From assembly GCA_944364615.1 (NCBI GenBank), contig CALVWF010000003.1:152428-216427 (forward strand): a stretch of 64,000 nucleotides of DNA, read 5' to 3'. This DNA comes from an uncultured Clostridia bacterium. Lineage in GTDB: Bacteria > Bacillota > Clostridia > Christensenellales > CAG-314. This document shows positions 17,638 through 26,223 of this stretch, piece after piece. How positions within the stretch are numbered: the stretch's first letter is position 1; each line of letters starts with the position of its first letter. A program made the position numbers and the translations under genes. The notes under the pieces are model-generated. The model worked only from the letters and a program-made list of their open reading frames with translations. It was not told the origin of the DNA and did not search any database.

Positions 17638-18452
17638 ATATTCTTTACGGTAAACCCGTTGCCGAAGATATACGGCAACGGATTTTGTCATATACAAAAA
17701 CTCACGCGGTAACAGTCGCCACACTCGGACTGGAAGGCGACGCTCAGTGGGCGCAATACACCGCGTCGCTTGCGAAAAGTGCCGACGGTTACTGTTGCAA
17801 AGTAGTCGGTACCTTGTTGCCGAGTGACGTTGACGCCGAAACTTTCGCCAATGCGATAAAGACGCTCAATGAGGACGACGGCGTGGACGGAGTACTTATT
17901 CAGCAACCTTTGAAGGCGTATCTTTCCGACACGGTGGATCTGCTTTCTCCCGCTAAAGATATTGACGGTTTGACTTCGCAGTCTGTAAAAGCATTGTACT
18001 CGGGCAAAGAAACTTTTGTTCCTGCCACCGCGCTTGCCGTAATCAGACTTCTCGAATACTACGGTTACAACCTTGCTTGCGACATAACCGTCGTAGGCAG
18101 AGGAATGGCTGTCGGCAGACCGCTTGCGTTGATGTTGATCAATAGAAACGCAACCGTAACCGTGTGTCATACTCGTACCCGCGATGTAGCGTCGCATTGT
18201 AAAAAAGCGGATATCGTTGTTTCGGCATGCGGTGTGTCAGGCTTGATAAATGCACAACATGTAGATAAACACTCGGTGGTGATAGACGTAGGGCTCAGTT
18301 TCGTAAACGGCAAGACTTGCGGTGACGTGGATTTCGATGCGGTTTCCGACATCTGCGCGGCTTTGTCACCCGTTCCCGGCGGTGTAGGTCCTGTTACACG
18401 CGCCTGCCTTTTTGAAAATGCCGTAAAGGCAAGTGCTTTAAAATTGAAATGA
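17634..18452 (+). CDS. folD: Bifunctional methylenetetrahydrofolate dehydrogenase/cyclohydrolase
   Basis: 272 residues. FolD interconverts 5,10-methylene-, methenyl- and 10-formyl-tetrahydrofolate with NADP. Seen: YTASLAKSADG region with the catalytic Lys, LIQQPLKAYL, the Rossmann GRGMAVGRPLALML, and PVPGGVGPVTRACL. The length is slightly below the usual 280-290. It overlaps nusB and xseA by 4 nt each. Confidence 0.96.
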   Translation: MNILYGKPVAEDIRQRILSYTKTHAVTVATLGLEGDAQWAQYTASLAKSADGYCCKVVGTLLPSDVDAETFANAIKTLNEDDGVDGVLIQQPLKAYLSDTVDLLSPAKDIDGLTSQSVKALYSGKETFVPATALAVIRLLEYYGYNLACDITVVGRGMAVGRPLALMLINRNATVTVCHTRTRDVASHCKKADIVVSACGVSGLINAQHVDKHSVVIDVGLSFVNGKTCGDVDFDAVSDICAALSPVPGGVGPVTRACLFENAVKASALKLK

Positions 18453-19648
18453 TCGTAAGCGTATCTCAACTTAACAACTATATAAAAGGCGTAATGGAAC
18501 TTGACGAAACGCTAAATCTGATTTCCGTCAAGGGAGAGGTCACTTCCTGCAAATTTTCTCACGGCAACCTTTACCTCACGCTCAGCGACGACGACGGGCA
18601 GATAGATTGCTTTGCATTCGGCGACAGAACGGAAGCGCCCGAAGTGGGGCTTAACGTAATTGTCACCGGCAGGGTAAGATATCTTCCCCGATTCGGCAAG
18701 ATTTCCTTTTTGGTAAACAAAATAGAGCGTGCCGATTTCGGACAAAATTATCTGAGGTTTATTCAGTTGCGGGAAAAATTGCAAAAAGAGGGCATTTTTG
18801 ATCTTTCGCGCAAGAAAGCGCTTCCCGTAATGCCGAGAAAAATAGCGGTTGTTACCAGTCGTACGGGGGCGGTAATCAGGGATATAACCGACGTTGTGCG
18901 TCGCAGACAGCCTTTCAGCGACATACTGCTTTATCCCGTACACGTACAGGGAGACAGCGCAGAAGAGGAAATCGTCCAAGGGATCAAGTACTTTTCTGAA
19001 AACCCCGTTGCCGATGTGCTCATTGTCGCGCGCGGAGGCGGTTCGAATGAAGATCTGTCTGTCTTCAACAGCGAAAGCATAGTCAGAGCGGTTGCGCAAT
19101 GCCCGTTGCCTACCGTTTCCGCAATAGGTCACGGTGTGGACTTTACGTTGACCGATTTTGCAGCCGACGTACGTGCAGTGACTCCGACTGAAGCGGGCGA
19201 ACTTGTAACAAGGGATATTACCGTAATCCTTTCCGACATTTTTAGAAAGGTGGAAAGACTGTACAACGTCGCATCGGAAGTCGTAAAAGCGGAACAATAC
19301 AGCCTCGGCAGAGCGTTGTACGCGATGTATTCGGCAGCAGGTGCGCTTGCCGAACAACGTGAAAACCGTATACTTAACCTTTTAGCGGTGTTGAGTCAGA
19401 ATTGCGGTAAATTGTGCGACGCACGCAGTAATCGGATAGAATTGCTGTTGCAACGTTTGTCCGACAACAATCCTGCCAATATTCTCGCTAAGGGGTATCT
19501 TAGTGTTACGAAAAAGGGCGACAGGGTGGTGTCCGTCAAGCAACTGCAGAAAGGTGACTGCGTGTCCGTATTGCTTGCAGACGGCAGTGCCGACGCAGTA
19601 ATAAGCAGAGTGGAGGTTGACAATGAAACTGGAAGAAAACATAGCTAA
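18449..19648 (+). CDS. xseA: Exodeoxyribonuclease VII large subunit
   Basis: 399 residues. N-terminal OB fold (tRNA_anti-like, ~1-95) and catalytic XseA domain with VVTSRTGAVIRDI, IVARGGGSNEDL and SAIGHGVDFTLTDFAADVRAVTPTEAGE. Exo VII digests single-stranded DNA from both ends. The C-terminal coiled-coil is followed by NPANILAKGYLSV. It overlaps xseB by 26 nt. Confidence 0.96.
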   Translation: MIVSVSQLNNYIKGVMELDETLNLISVKGEVTSCKFSHGNLYLTLSDDDGQIDCFAFGDRTEAPEVGLNVIVTGRVRYLPRFGKISFLVNKIERADFGQNYLRFIQLREKLQKEGIFDLSRKKALPVMPRKIAVVTSRTGAVIRDITDVVRRRQPFSDILLYPVHVQGDSAEEEIVQGIKYFSENPVADVLIVARGGGSNEDLSVFNSESIVRAVAQCPLPTVSAIGHGVDFTLTDFAADVRAVTPTEAGELVTRDITVILSDIFRKVERLYNVASEVVKAEQYSLGRALYAMYSAAGALAEQRENRILNLLAVLSQNCGKLCDARSNRIELLLQRLSDNNPANILAKGYLSVTKKGDRVVSVKQLQKGDCVSVLLADGSADAVISRVEVDNETGRKHS

Positions 19649-19823
19649 ACTTACCGAACTTGCGGAAAAAACGGAAAGCGCAGATGTGACCGTTCAGGAA
19701 GCAATTGAGAGTTTTAAACAAGGCATTGTGCTTGCGCAACAGTGTCTGGATGAGATCAACGGATACAAAGGACAACTTGTGGAACTTAAAACACAAATGG
19801 ATGAATTGAACAATGACCGCTGA
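19623..19823 (+). CDS. xseB: Exodeoxyribonuclease VII small subunit
   Basis: 66 residues, helical hairpin; the LEENIAKLTELAEK start and the EAIESFKQGI segment are diagnostic. It stabilises and activates XseA. ATG 19623 follows GGAGG (19612-19616) by 6 nt. Overlaps ispA by 11 nt. Confidence 0.95.
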   Translation: MKLEENIAKLTELAEKTESADVTVQEAIESFKQGIVLAQQCLDEINGYKGQLVELKTQMDELNNDR

Positions 19824-20604
19824 AACAGATATAGACAAACTTATTTACAAATATTTTGCTCCTGCCGAAGACAGGGTAAGTCAGGCTATGAAATACTGTC
19901 TTGACAGCGGAGGCAAGCGCGTCAGACCGTCGCTTTTGCTTGAAACCGCTCGCAGTCTGGGATGCGTAGACGACAATATCTGTCGGTTGGCTGTTGCGTT
20001 GGAGTGTATTCACACCTATTCGCTGGTGCATGACGACCTTCCCTGTATGGACAATGACGATTTCAGAAGGGGTAAACCGTCATGTCACAGGCAGTTCGAT
20101 GAAGCGACCGCTGTTTTATGCGGTGACGCTTTGCTCAATCTTGCAATGGAAATAGTTTCCGGAGGTACTTCCGGCGAAAACTATTTAAAATGCGTCAACG
20201 CAATGTTTTCAAACAGCGGTTTTAAAGGTATGATAAGAGGGCAGATCCTCGACCTCGCAGGCAGCGGCAGTTTCGAAGGATTAAAAGAAATAGCGGTAAA
20301 CAAAACGGCGAAAATGATAGTTTCCGCAATTTCAATTCCCGCAATCTATATGGGATTGCCTCAATACCGTATAGAAGTATTCGGTCAGATAGGTACAAAT
20401 CTCGGAGTTGCTTATCAGGTGGCAGACGATCTGCTCGACGAACAAAGCGGAGAAAACTCTTTCGTCACGGTAATAGGCAAGGAACGCAGCGCAGAACTGC
20501 TCAGACAACTTACCGGCAAGACGGTGGAGTGCCTGCGTAAATTGCCTTACGATCTGTCGCATATAGAAAAACTTGCTTTGTTCAATCTCAGACGGCAGTT
20601 CTGA
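19813..20604 (+). CDS. ispA: Short-chain polyprenyl (farnesyl/geranyl) diphosphate synthase, variant
   Basis: 263 residues. It condenses IPP with DMAPP/GPP in the cytoplasm. Present: GGKRVRP, first Asp-rich motif DDLPCMDND, KPSCHRQF, CGDALL, the KTAKM helix and second Asp-rich motif DDLLDE. Odd: the conserved loop that normally follows, with GK..G.D....K.T and its diphosphate-binding lysines, is missing. After DDLLDEQSGE the sequence jumps to NSFVTVIGKE, which explains most of the ~30-residue deficit against typical IspA. Located before OLE RNA and dxs, as in known OLE operons. Confidence 0.88.
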   Translation: MTAETDIDKLIYKYFAPAEDRVSQAMKYCLDSGGKRVRPSLLLETARSLGCVDDNICRLAVALECIHTYSLVHDDLPCMDNDDFRRGKPSCHRQFDEATAVLCGDALLNLAMEIVSGGTSGENYLKCVNAMFSNSGFKGMIRGQILDLAGSGSFEGLKEIAVNKTAKMIVSAISIPAIYMGLPQYRIEVFGQIGTNLGVAYQVADDLLDEQSGENSFVTVIGKERSAELLRQLTGKTVECLRKLPYDLSHIEKLALFNLRRQF

Positions 20605-20645
20605 CAGCATTAAAACAGGCTGAATAAAAAATCTTGCAAACTTAT

Positions 20646-20674
20646 TTGCATTTTTGTCTTTTATATGATATAAT
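20646..20674 (+). promoter_or_regulatory. Sigma-A promoter upstream of OLE RNA
   Basis: TTGCAT (20646-20651), 17-bp spacer, TATAAT (20669-20674), extended -10 TGA. Predicted +1 near 20681, where a small CGTGG/CCACG hairpin (20681-20696) begins, about 35 nt before the first conserved OLE helix. Confidence 0.82.
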
Positions 20675-20715
20675 ATATAGCGTGGATTTTTCCACGACAA
20701 TTTAATAAAAAATAC

Positions 20716-21302
20716 TGGTGGTGCAGTATTCTAGTCAGAAACAGGTGCGAAGAAGACGGGGTTAAAATATCGTTGAAGAGCATATCGATGAAGTTTCTTG
20801 TGCTGGCTTCCGTTGCCCAAACGGGGGCTTGTGCTGGAAGTTAAGATTGTTGGGTAAGGCGTAACGGCATACGCCCTAATTTCCCAACATTCGTGGAGAC
20901 TCTACAGGGTGGTTGTACGCATAATAAGCACAACTACTCTCTGAGATTAAACCTGCTATGCGGTGAAATAAGAAGCTGTGTACAGAGTAGCTTGTTTTGA
21001 GTGAAGTTTTGGGAGTACTGAACGGCGTTTGCTTTGTTGGCCGACAACAAACGTCCGATTGCTTTATGAAATGAATTTTGCAAAAGAAACTAAGCGTAGT
21101 TGTTTCTGCAAAGGAAATCTTCTAGACTGCAAGTCAGGTAAATCGGGGATTATAGTACGGACTAAGTGGCGATTCAGTTAAGCGTGTGGCGACACCGTTT
21201 ATGCGAAATGAAAAGGAAACTGCTTTTTCGGCGACGAGAAGTTTTTGCATGGGAAATCCTACTGAACCTATGCCGTAAGGTTTATCCGATTTATCACCAC
21301 CA
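20716..21302 (+). ncRNA. ole: OLE RNA (Ornate, Large, Extremophilic)
   Basis: A 727-nt gap between ispA and the next gene holds a ~590-nt structured RNA and no ORF. The closing long-range helix pairs TGGTGGTG (20716-20723) with CACCACCA (21295-21302). Internal helices are easy to see: GTTGGG/CCCAAC (20849-20854, 20883-20888) enclosing GGCGTA/TACGCC (20858-20863, 20870-20875), and an AACCT/AGGTT hairpin near 21264-21281. Length, and the position between ispA and an OapA gene beside dxs, argR and recN, match OLE RNA described in Bacillus halodurans and anaerobic Firmicutes. Known OLE forms a membrane ribonucleoprotein linked to Mg2+, alcohol and cold stress. T-rich sequence right after the 3' strand may serve as the 3' end. 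Identification is by context and structure, not alignment. Confidence 0.92.
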
Positions 21303-21331
21303 TATTTTTTTTACATTTTACAGGAGAATAT

Positions 21332-21967
21332 ATGAGTAAAGAGGGCAGTTCCGTTCCCGACGGGAGTAAGTTGCAACAACAGACCGACGCAGACAATACT
21401 GCGAATGTCAAGGACAAGAAAACCGATAAAGACAAACCTCAACCCAAGAAAAAGAAGAAAAAAAATCTGTGGGCTTTAAAGGCTTGCATAATAACGCTGT
21501 TTTTGTCGCTTGCCGTCAATGCGGCGTCCGAACTTGCTTTGGAAGGCGCGCATATTGCCATTGCCATTGTCATCACGTTGATTATAATAATCATCGGTGT
21601 GATTTTCGATATAATAGGCACGGCTACGACTTCATGTGACATTCAGCCTTTCCTCGCAATGGCGTCGAGAAAGGTCAAGGGAAGTAAAACTGCCGTTAAA
21701 TTTGCCAAAAATGCCGATGTGGTATCGTCGGTGTGCAACGATATAATAGGCGACATATGCGGTGTCGTTTCCGGTGTTTGCGGTGCGGCTATAGCAAGTA
21801 ACGTGACGGGAAATTTTTCTTTCTGGTTCAACGTTCTCATTTACTCGGTTGTCTCAACGCTGACTATAACCGGCAAGGCACTCGGCAAAAACTATGCCGT
21901 AAACAATGCCAACAAAATTGTGTTAAATACCGCTAAATTTATCAGTATATTTGTTAAAGAGGGTTAA
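21332..21967 (+). CDS. oapA: OLE-associated membrane protein OapA
   Basis: 211 residues. A hydrophilic, Lys-rich N-terminal tail (1-~45, with KPQPKKKKKK) precedes about four membrane segments (~50-70, 75-100, 135-160, 165-185). The central FDIIGTATTSCDIQPFLAMASRKVKGSKTA and NADVVSSVCNDIIGDICG blocks (each part of one conserved stretch) fit OapA, which relates to the DUF21/CNNM-type Mg2+ transporter domain. OapA binds OLE RNA and anchors it to the membrane. SD CAGGAG. TAATG overlap with dxs. The basic tail is a natural RNA-contact candidate (inference). Confidence 0.9.
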   Translation: MSKEGSSVPDGSKLQQQTDADNTANVKDKKTDKDKPQPKKKKKKNLWALKACIITLFLSLAVNAASELALEGAHIAIAIVITLIIIIIGVIFDIIGTATTSCDIQPFLAMASRKVKGSKTAVKFAKNADVVSSVCNDIIGDICGVVSGVCGAAIASNVTGNFSFWFNVLIYSVVSTLTITGKALGKNYAVNNANKIVLNTAKFISIFVKEG

Positions 21968-23745
21968 TGCTGAAAGACATCAACAGCCCCGACGACATCA
22001 AGAAACTTGACGTAAAACAGCTGGGTCAACTGTGCGCGGAAATACGGCAGGTGCTTACCGACACTGTTCTGGAAACGGGAGGTCACCTTGCTTCCAATCT
22101 CGGAGTAGTGGAACTGACCGTTGCTTTGCATTATGTTTTTGACAGGGCGGACAAAATAGTGTGGGACGTAGGTCATCAGAGTTACGTTCACAAAATACTT
22201 ACGGGAAGATTGTCCCTTTTCAACACGCTCAGACAGCAAGACGGTCTGAGCGGTTTTCCCCGTACGGAAGAAAGTGAATACGACTTTTTCAATACGGGAC
22301 ACGCAAGCACTGCAATTTCTTCGGCTCTTGGCATAGCCTGCGCAAGAGACATCAAAGGTGAAGACTACAACGTGATTGCGGTAGTGGGCGACGGAGCGCT
22401 GACGGGCGGTCTTGCCTATGAAGGACTCAACAACGTGGGAGAAACACATATGCTGATAATAGTCAACGACAACAATATGTCCATCAGCGAAAATGTCGGT
22501 TCGGCTACCCTTAATATGAGCAAGATAAGAGTGGGTTCCTACGATAAAAATAAGGAAAAACTCAAAAAATTCCTGCTTAAAATACCGTTGCTCGGCAGAC
22601 CTGTCTACCGTTTTTTGCGCTGGTGCAAAAGACAGGTCAAGATGTCTTACGGCGAAAACAGTTATTTCGATAAATTCGATATAAAGTATATAGGCGTGAT
22701 AGACGGAAATGATGTTTCCGATTTGGTCTACTATCTTAGAAAAATAAGGAACAACGTTAAAAAGCCTACAGTACTTCACATAGTTACAAAGAAGGGCAAT
22801 GGATACAAACCTGCAGAGGACAATCCGGAAAAATTTCACTCGGTATCTAAAGGCGCTTCGGGAGCATTGTCAAGCGACACAGCGGGAAGTACCCTTGTTT
22901 CTCTTGCGCAAAGTGACAATAGGATATGCGCGGTGACCGCCGCAATGCAGGACGCCGTAGGTCTTAAATCCTTTAAAGAACTTTTCCAGGACAGGTGTTA
23001 CGACGTGGGGATTGCGGAGGAACATGCGGTTACTTTTGCCGCCGGGCTTGCAGCCAACGGAATGAAGCCGTATGTAATGATATACTCGACCTTTTTACAA
23101 CGTGCTTTCGATCAGATACAGCACGATGTGGCATTGCAGTCGCTTCCTGTAACGTTTCTTATAGATCGCAGCGGCCTTGTCGGCAGCGACGGTGCCACCC
23201 ATCAGGGACTTTATGACATCAGTTACCTTACATGTATACCGTCAATGACAGTCTGGGCGCCCGCAACTTATACACAGTTGCAACAGATGATAGAAATGTC
23301 ACAATCTTTCGGCAAGCCTCTGGCAATACGTTACGGACGTACGCTGTCGGACAGACAGTTAAATTTTGGCGGACGTTGGCAGGTTCTTTCAAAAGGCGCA
23401 AAGGTGCATCTGCTTGCCGTTGGCGCGAATATGCTCGAAGTTGCTCTTGAAGTAGGCGAACGCATCAAAGACGTCGAAGTGGTAAATGTAACTACTGTAC
23501 AGCCGTTGGACGATCAATACCTCAACAGCATAGAAGACGGTGCTGTAGTAGTTACATTGGAAGAAAATATGTTGCACGGGGGATTCGGAAGTCTGGTAAA
23601 CGGTTACTTTGAAAATCGCGACGTAAAAGTTCTGAACTTTGCCGTTGACAAAACCGTTGTCGCTCACGCAAGCATATCCCAACAGATAAGAGATTGCGGA
23701 CTGGACAGCGAGAGCGTTGCCGAGGCTATAGAAAGTATTTTGTAA
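21967..23745 (+). CDS. dxs: 1-deoxy-D-xylulose-5-phosphate synthase
   Basis: 592 residues. First enzyme of the MEP isoprenoid pathway; it joins pyruvate and glyceraldehyde 3-phosphate using thiamine diphosphate. Seen: DVGHQSYVHKILTGR, the ThDP motif GDGALTGGLAYEGLNN ending in NDNNMSI, catalytic GIAEEHAVTFAAG, and the transketolase C-terminal domain. Slightly shorter than the 620 typical of the family. Start ATG 21967 overlaps the oapA stop. Together with ispA and ispH in this window it covers early, middle and last MEP/prenyl steps. Confidence 0.96.
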   Translation: MLKDINSPDDIKKLDVKQLGQLCAEIRQVLTDTVLETGGHLASNLGVVELTVALHYVFDRADKIVWDVGHQSYVHKILTGRLSLFNTLRQQDGLSGFPRTEESEYDFFNTGHASTAISSALGIACARDIKGEDYNVIAVVGDGALTGGLAYEGLNNVGETHMLIIVNDNNMSISENVGSATLNMSKIRVGSYDKNKEKLKKFLLKIPLLGRPVYRFLRWCKRQVKMSYGENSYFDKFDIKYIGVIDGNDVSDLVYYLRKIRNNVKKPTVLHIVTKKGNGYKPAEDNPEKFHSVSKGASGALSSDTAGSTLVSLAQSDNRICAVTAAMQDAVGLKSFKELFQDRCYDVGIAEEHAVTFAAGLAANGMKPYVMIYSTFLQRAFDQIQHDVALQSLPVTFLIDRSGLVGSDGATHQGLYDISYLTCIPSMTVWAPATYTQLQQMIEMSQSFGKPLAIRYGRTLSDRQLNFGGRWQVLSKGAKVHLLAVGANMLEVALEVGERIKDVEVVNVTTVQPLDDQYLNSIEDGAVVVTLEENMLHGGFGSLVNGYFENRDVKVLNFAVDKTVVAHASISQQIRDCGLDSESVAEAIESIL

Positions 23746-23775
23746 ATAATATTGCATTTTTCTCTGTTTAAAGTA

Positions 23776-23804
23776 TTGAATAAATATTACTGATAGTGTA
23801 TAAT
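23776..23804 (+). promoter_or_regulatory. argR promoter with ARG-box-like operator
   Basis: TTGAAT (23776-23781), 17-bp spacer, TATAAT (23799-23804). Between and overlapping the hexamers, TGAATAAATATTAC (23777-23790) matches the ArgR operator half-site pair TGAAT-N4-ATTCA except for the final two bases. Binding here would block RNA polymerase, suggesting autoregulation. Confidence 0.72.
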
Positions 23805-23829
23805 ATTCCCAATCAAAGGGAGAAAACAT

Positions 23830-24282
23830 ATGACAAGGAATCAGAGACAATCCAAGATACTCGAGATCATCCTGCACGAAGCGGTGGAAACGCAGGAAGA
23901 ACTTGTAAACGCATTGCGTGCGCGCGGATTCGACGTCACACAGGCGACAATTTCCCGCGACATAAAGGAATTGGGTCTTATAAAGACTCAGACTGAATCG
24001 GGCGCATACAAATACGTGACAAAGCAATCAATGGACGTAAAGGTGTCGGGCAAGTTGCTTGCGCTGTTTAAAGATTGCTGTATTTCCATAAAAAGTGCAA
24101 ACAATATCGTCGTGGTAAAGACTGTCGAGCAGTGCGCAAACGTTGCTTCGGAGGTTGTCACGCAGATGGGTTTGCCTTTTGTTTTGGGAGTGGTCGGAAA
24201 CAAAGACACAGCCATTGCCGTGTGCGACAACGACTCTTCCGCCGAAATACTGGTAGACAAACTAAGTCAGTTGCAGTATTAA
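23830..24282 (+). CDS. argR: Arginine repressor ArgR/AhrC
   Basis: 150 residues. N-terminal winged helix (~1-70) with QATISRDIKELGL, the recognition helix of ArgR, and C-terminal hexamerisation/arginine-binding domain (~80-150). The usual GDDT arginine-contact motif reads GNKDT, so the first Asp is replaced by Lys; the second remains. It may sense arginine weakly or differently. SD AAGGGAG. Its place between dxs/OLE and recN is the standard Firmicutes order. Confidence 0.93.
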   Translation: MTRNQRQSKILEIILHEAVETQEELVNALRARGFDVTQATISRDIKELGLIKTQTESGAYKYVTKQSMDVKVSGKLLALFKDCCISIKSANNIVVVKTVEQCANVASEVVTQMGLPFVLGVVGNKDTAIAVCDNDSSAEILVDKLSQLQY

Positions 24283-24294
24283 GGAGGTTGTCGC

Positions 24295-25983
24295 ATGCTC
24301 AGAAGTTTAACAATAAACAACATTGCTCTGATTGACAAACTGCAACTGAATTTCGATGAAGGACTTACCGTGCTTTCAGGTGAAACGGGCAGCGGCAAGT
24401 CTATCATTATAGATTCGCTGGCATTCGTTTTGGGAGAGAGGGCGGACAAATCTCTTATAAAACACGGACAGACGCGCGCTTTCGTGGAAGTAGTGTTCGA
24501 TGACTGCGATTCAACGGTAACTCAACTGCTGGAAGAGATGGGCTTTGAAGCGGACAATACCGTGATAATCTCTCGCACAATGACCGACTCAGGCAAGAGC
24601 GACTGCCGTGTAAACGGCAGGGCTTGCACGACTTCGATGTTAAAGAGTATTTCTTCTCGTCTGGTGGATATATTCGGTCAGAGTCAACATCTCAATTTGC
24701 TGCGTCCGGACAATCATTTGTCGGTGCTGGACGGTTTTTGCAATTTCGGACAAGTTAAATCGGAAGCCGAGCGTCTTTACCGCAAATATCTCGATATCAG
24801 ATCCCAACTCAGATCTTTCGGAGGAAGCGAGGCTGAAAGACAGCGAACACTGGATATGCTGTCCTACCAGATAGATGAATTGGAAAAGGGCAATTTGTCC
24901 GAGGAGGAGGAAGAACAGTTGGAACAGGCTCACAGACGGCTTGTCAACGTTGAAAAGATAGCAACCGCTGTAGACAGCGCATTGCAGTATCTTTCACGTC
25001 AGGACGGTACTGTGACGCAATTGTCTCTTGCAAAAAATTTCGTCAACACGGCATCCGCTTACGATCGGACGTTGGACGAGGCGGTAAGCCGACTTGAAGC
25101 GCTATGTATAGAAGCGGATGACCTTTCGCAAATGCTTGAACAGTATCTGAACGACACGGAATACAGTGCAGGCGATGCGGACAGAATTGAAGAACGTCGG
25201 GAACGCGTTCGTACTCTTAAAAACAAGTACGGCGGGACTGTGGAAAAAGCGCTGCAATATCTCGACAACGCTAAAAGACAGTATTCACAACTGCTGGACA
25301 GCGATCATCGGATAGCGTTACTAATGCAGGAAAAACAGGATGTCTTAAACAAACTTTACCGTTTGTCCGAACAAATGTCTGACATCAGACGCAGACAGGC
25401 AGAGGTATTCGCTGCCGATATTAAAAAGCAATTGGATGACCTCGGAATGAAAGGCACGACGTTTTCCGTGGTATTTAATGAAAAACCTTCATTTGAGCAA
25501 TATGAAAAGTTTGTGGGAGCGAACGGCTTTGACAGCGCGGAATTTTTGTTTTCCGCCAACAAGGGAGAGCCTTTGAAACCTTTGAGCAAGGTTATAAGCG
25601 GAGGCGAAATGTCACGCTTTATGCTTGCCGTTAAAAACATCACGGCAACGGTGGAAAATATTCCCACAATGGTTTTCGACGAAATAGACACCGGTATTTC
25701 CGGTAATATGGCGCAAAAGGTTGCGGTTAAACTCAACAGAGTTTCGCGAAATTACCAGTGTATCGCAATTACTCACTTGCCGCATATAGTTGCAATGGCG
25801 GACAACAATATTGTAATTACCAAGGGCGAGCAGGATGGCAGAACAGTATCTTCGGCAACTTATGCTTTGGGAGAAGACAAGGTGCGCGAAGTGGCTCGAC
25901 TGATGGGCGGTGTAGGACAACATTCTCTTGTCAATGCCGACGAACTGATAGAGTGGGCCAACAGGCAAAAACTTTGCGATTGA
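24295..25983 (+). CDS. recN: DNA repair protein RecN
   Basis: 562 residues. SMC-like ATPase of double-strand-break repair. Walker A GETGSGKSIIIDSL (~30-43), long coiled-coil arms (~150-380), ABC signature LSKVISGGEMSRFML and Walker B MVFDEIDTGISG. SD AAGGAGG 5-8 nt before the ATG. It follows argR by 12 nt and is closed by an intrinsic terminator. Confidence 0.97.
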   Translation: MLRSLTINNIALIDKLQLNFDEGLTVLSGETGSGKSIIIDSLAFVLGERADKSLIKHGQTRAFVEVVFDDCDSTVTQLLEEMGFEADNTVIISRTMTDSGKSDCRVNGRACTTSMLKSISSRLVDIFGQSQHLNLLRPDNHLSVLDGFCNFGQVKSEAERLYRKYLDIRSQLRSFGGSEAERQRTLDMLSYQIDELEKGNLSEEEEEQLEQAHRRLVNVEKIATAVDSALQYLSRQDGTVTQLSLAKNFVNTASAYDRTLDEAVSRLEALCIEADDLSQMLEQYLNDTEYSAGDADRIEERRERVRTLKNKYGGTVEKALQYLDNAKRQYSQLLDSDHRIALLMQEKQDVLNKLYRLSEQMSDIRRRQAEVFAADIKKQLDDLGMKGTTFSVVFNEKPSFEQYEKFVGANGFDSAEFLFSANKGEPLKPLSKVISGGEMSRFMLAVKNITATVENIPTMVFDEIDTGISGNMAQKVAVKLNRVSRNYQCIAITHLPHIVAMADNNIVITKGEQDGRTVSSATYALGEDKVREVARLMGGVGQHSLVNADELIEWANRQKLCD

Positions 25984-26001
25984 ATAAACACTAACAACTA
26001 A

Positions 26002-26034
26002 GGGCAGATAGTTACGCTATCTGTCCTTTTGTGT
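26002..26034 (+). terminator. Intrinsic terminator after recN
   Basis: 10-bp stem GGGCAGATAG / CTATCTGTCC (26002-26011 with 26017-26026, one G-U pair), TTACG loop, then TTTTGTGTT. Confidence 0.85.
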
Positions 26035-26036
26035 TG

Positions 26037-26063
26037 TACTATTTCTGACATAGTACATTATTT
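26037..26063. repeat. Palindromic element, copy A (upstream of spoIVB)
   Basis: 27 bp, identical at 24 positions to 54741-54767. Core GTACTAT-N7-ATAGTAC with spacer TTCTGAC. It lies about 160 bp before spoIVB, just past the recN terminator. Confidence 0.6.
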
Positions 26064-26223
26064 CGGGGGTATTTTGGTGATTTTCGGAGGGCAAACAAAT
26101 TCGTTACGTCACTTTGTCATGTATCATTCGGGCTGAAAAAATAGTAGACGCCGTTTTTAAAAAAAGTAAATATAATTAGCGCAACGGCACAAACTACAGT
26201 TAAATTGCATTTGTGAGGTAGTC

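Noticed and set aside
26134..26176. Sigma-G or sigma-A promoter for spoIVB around the TATAAT at 26171
   Set aside because: No acceptable -35 at the right spacing for either factor.
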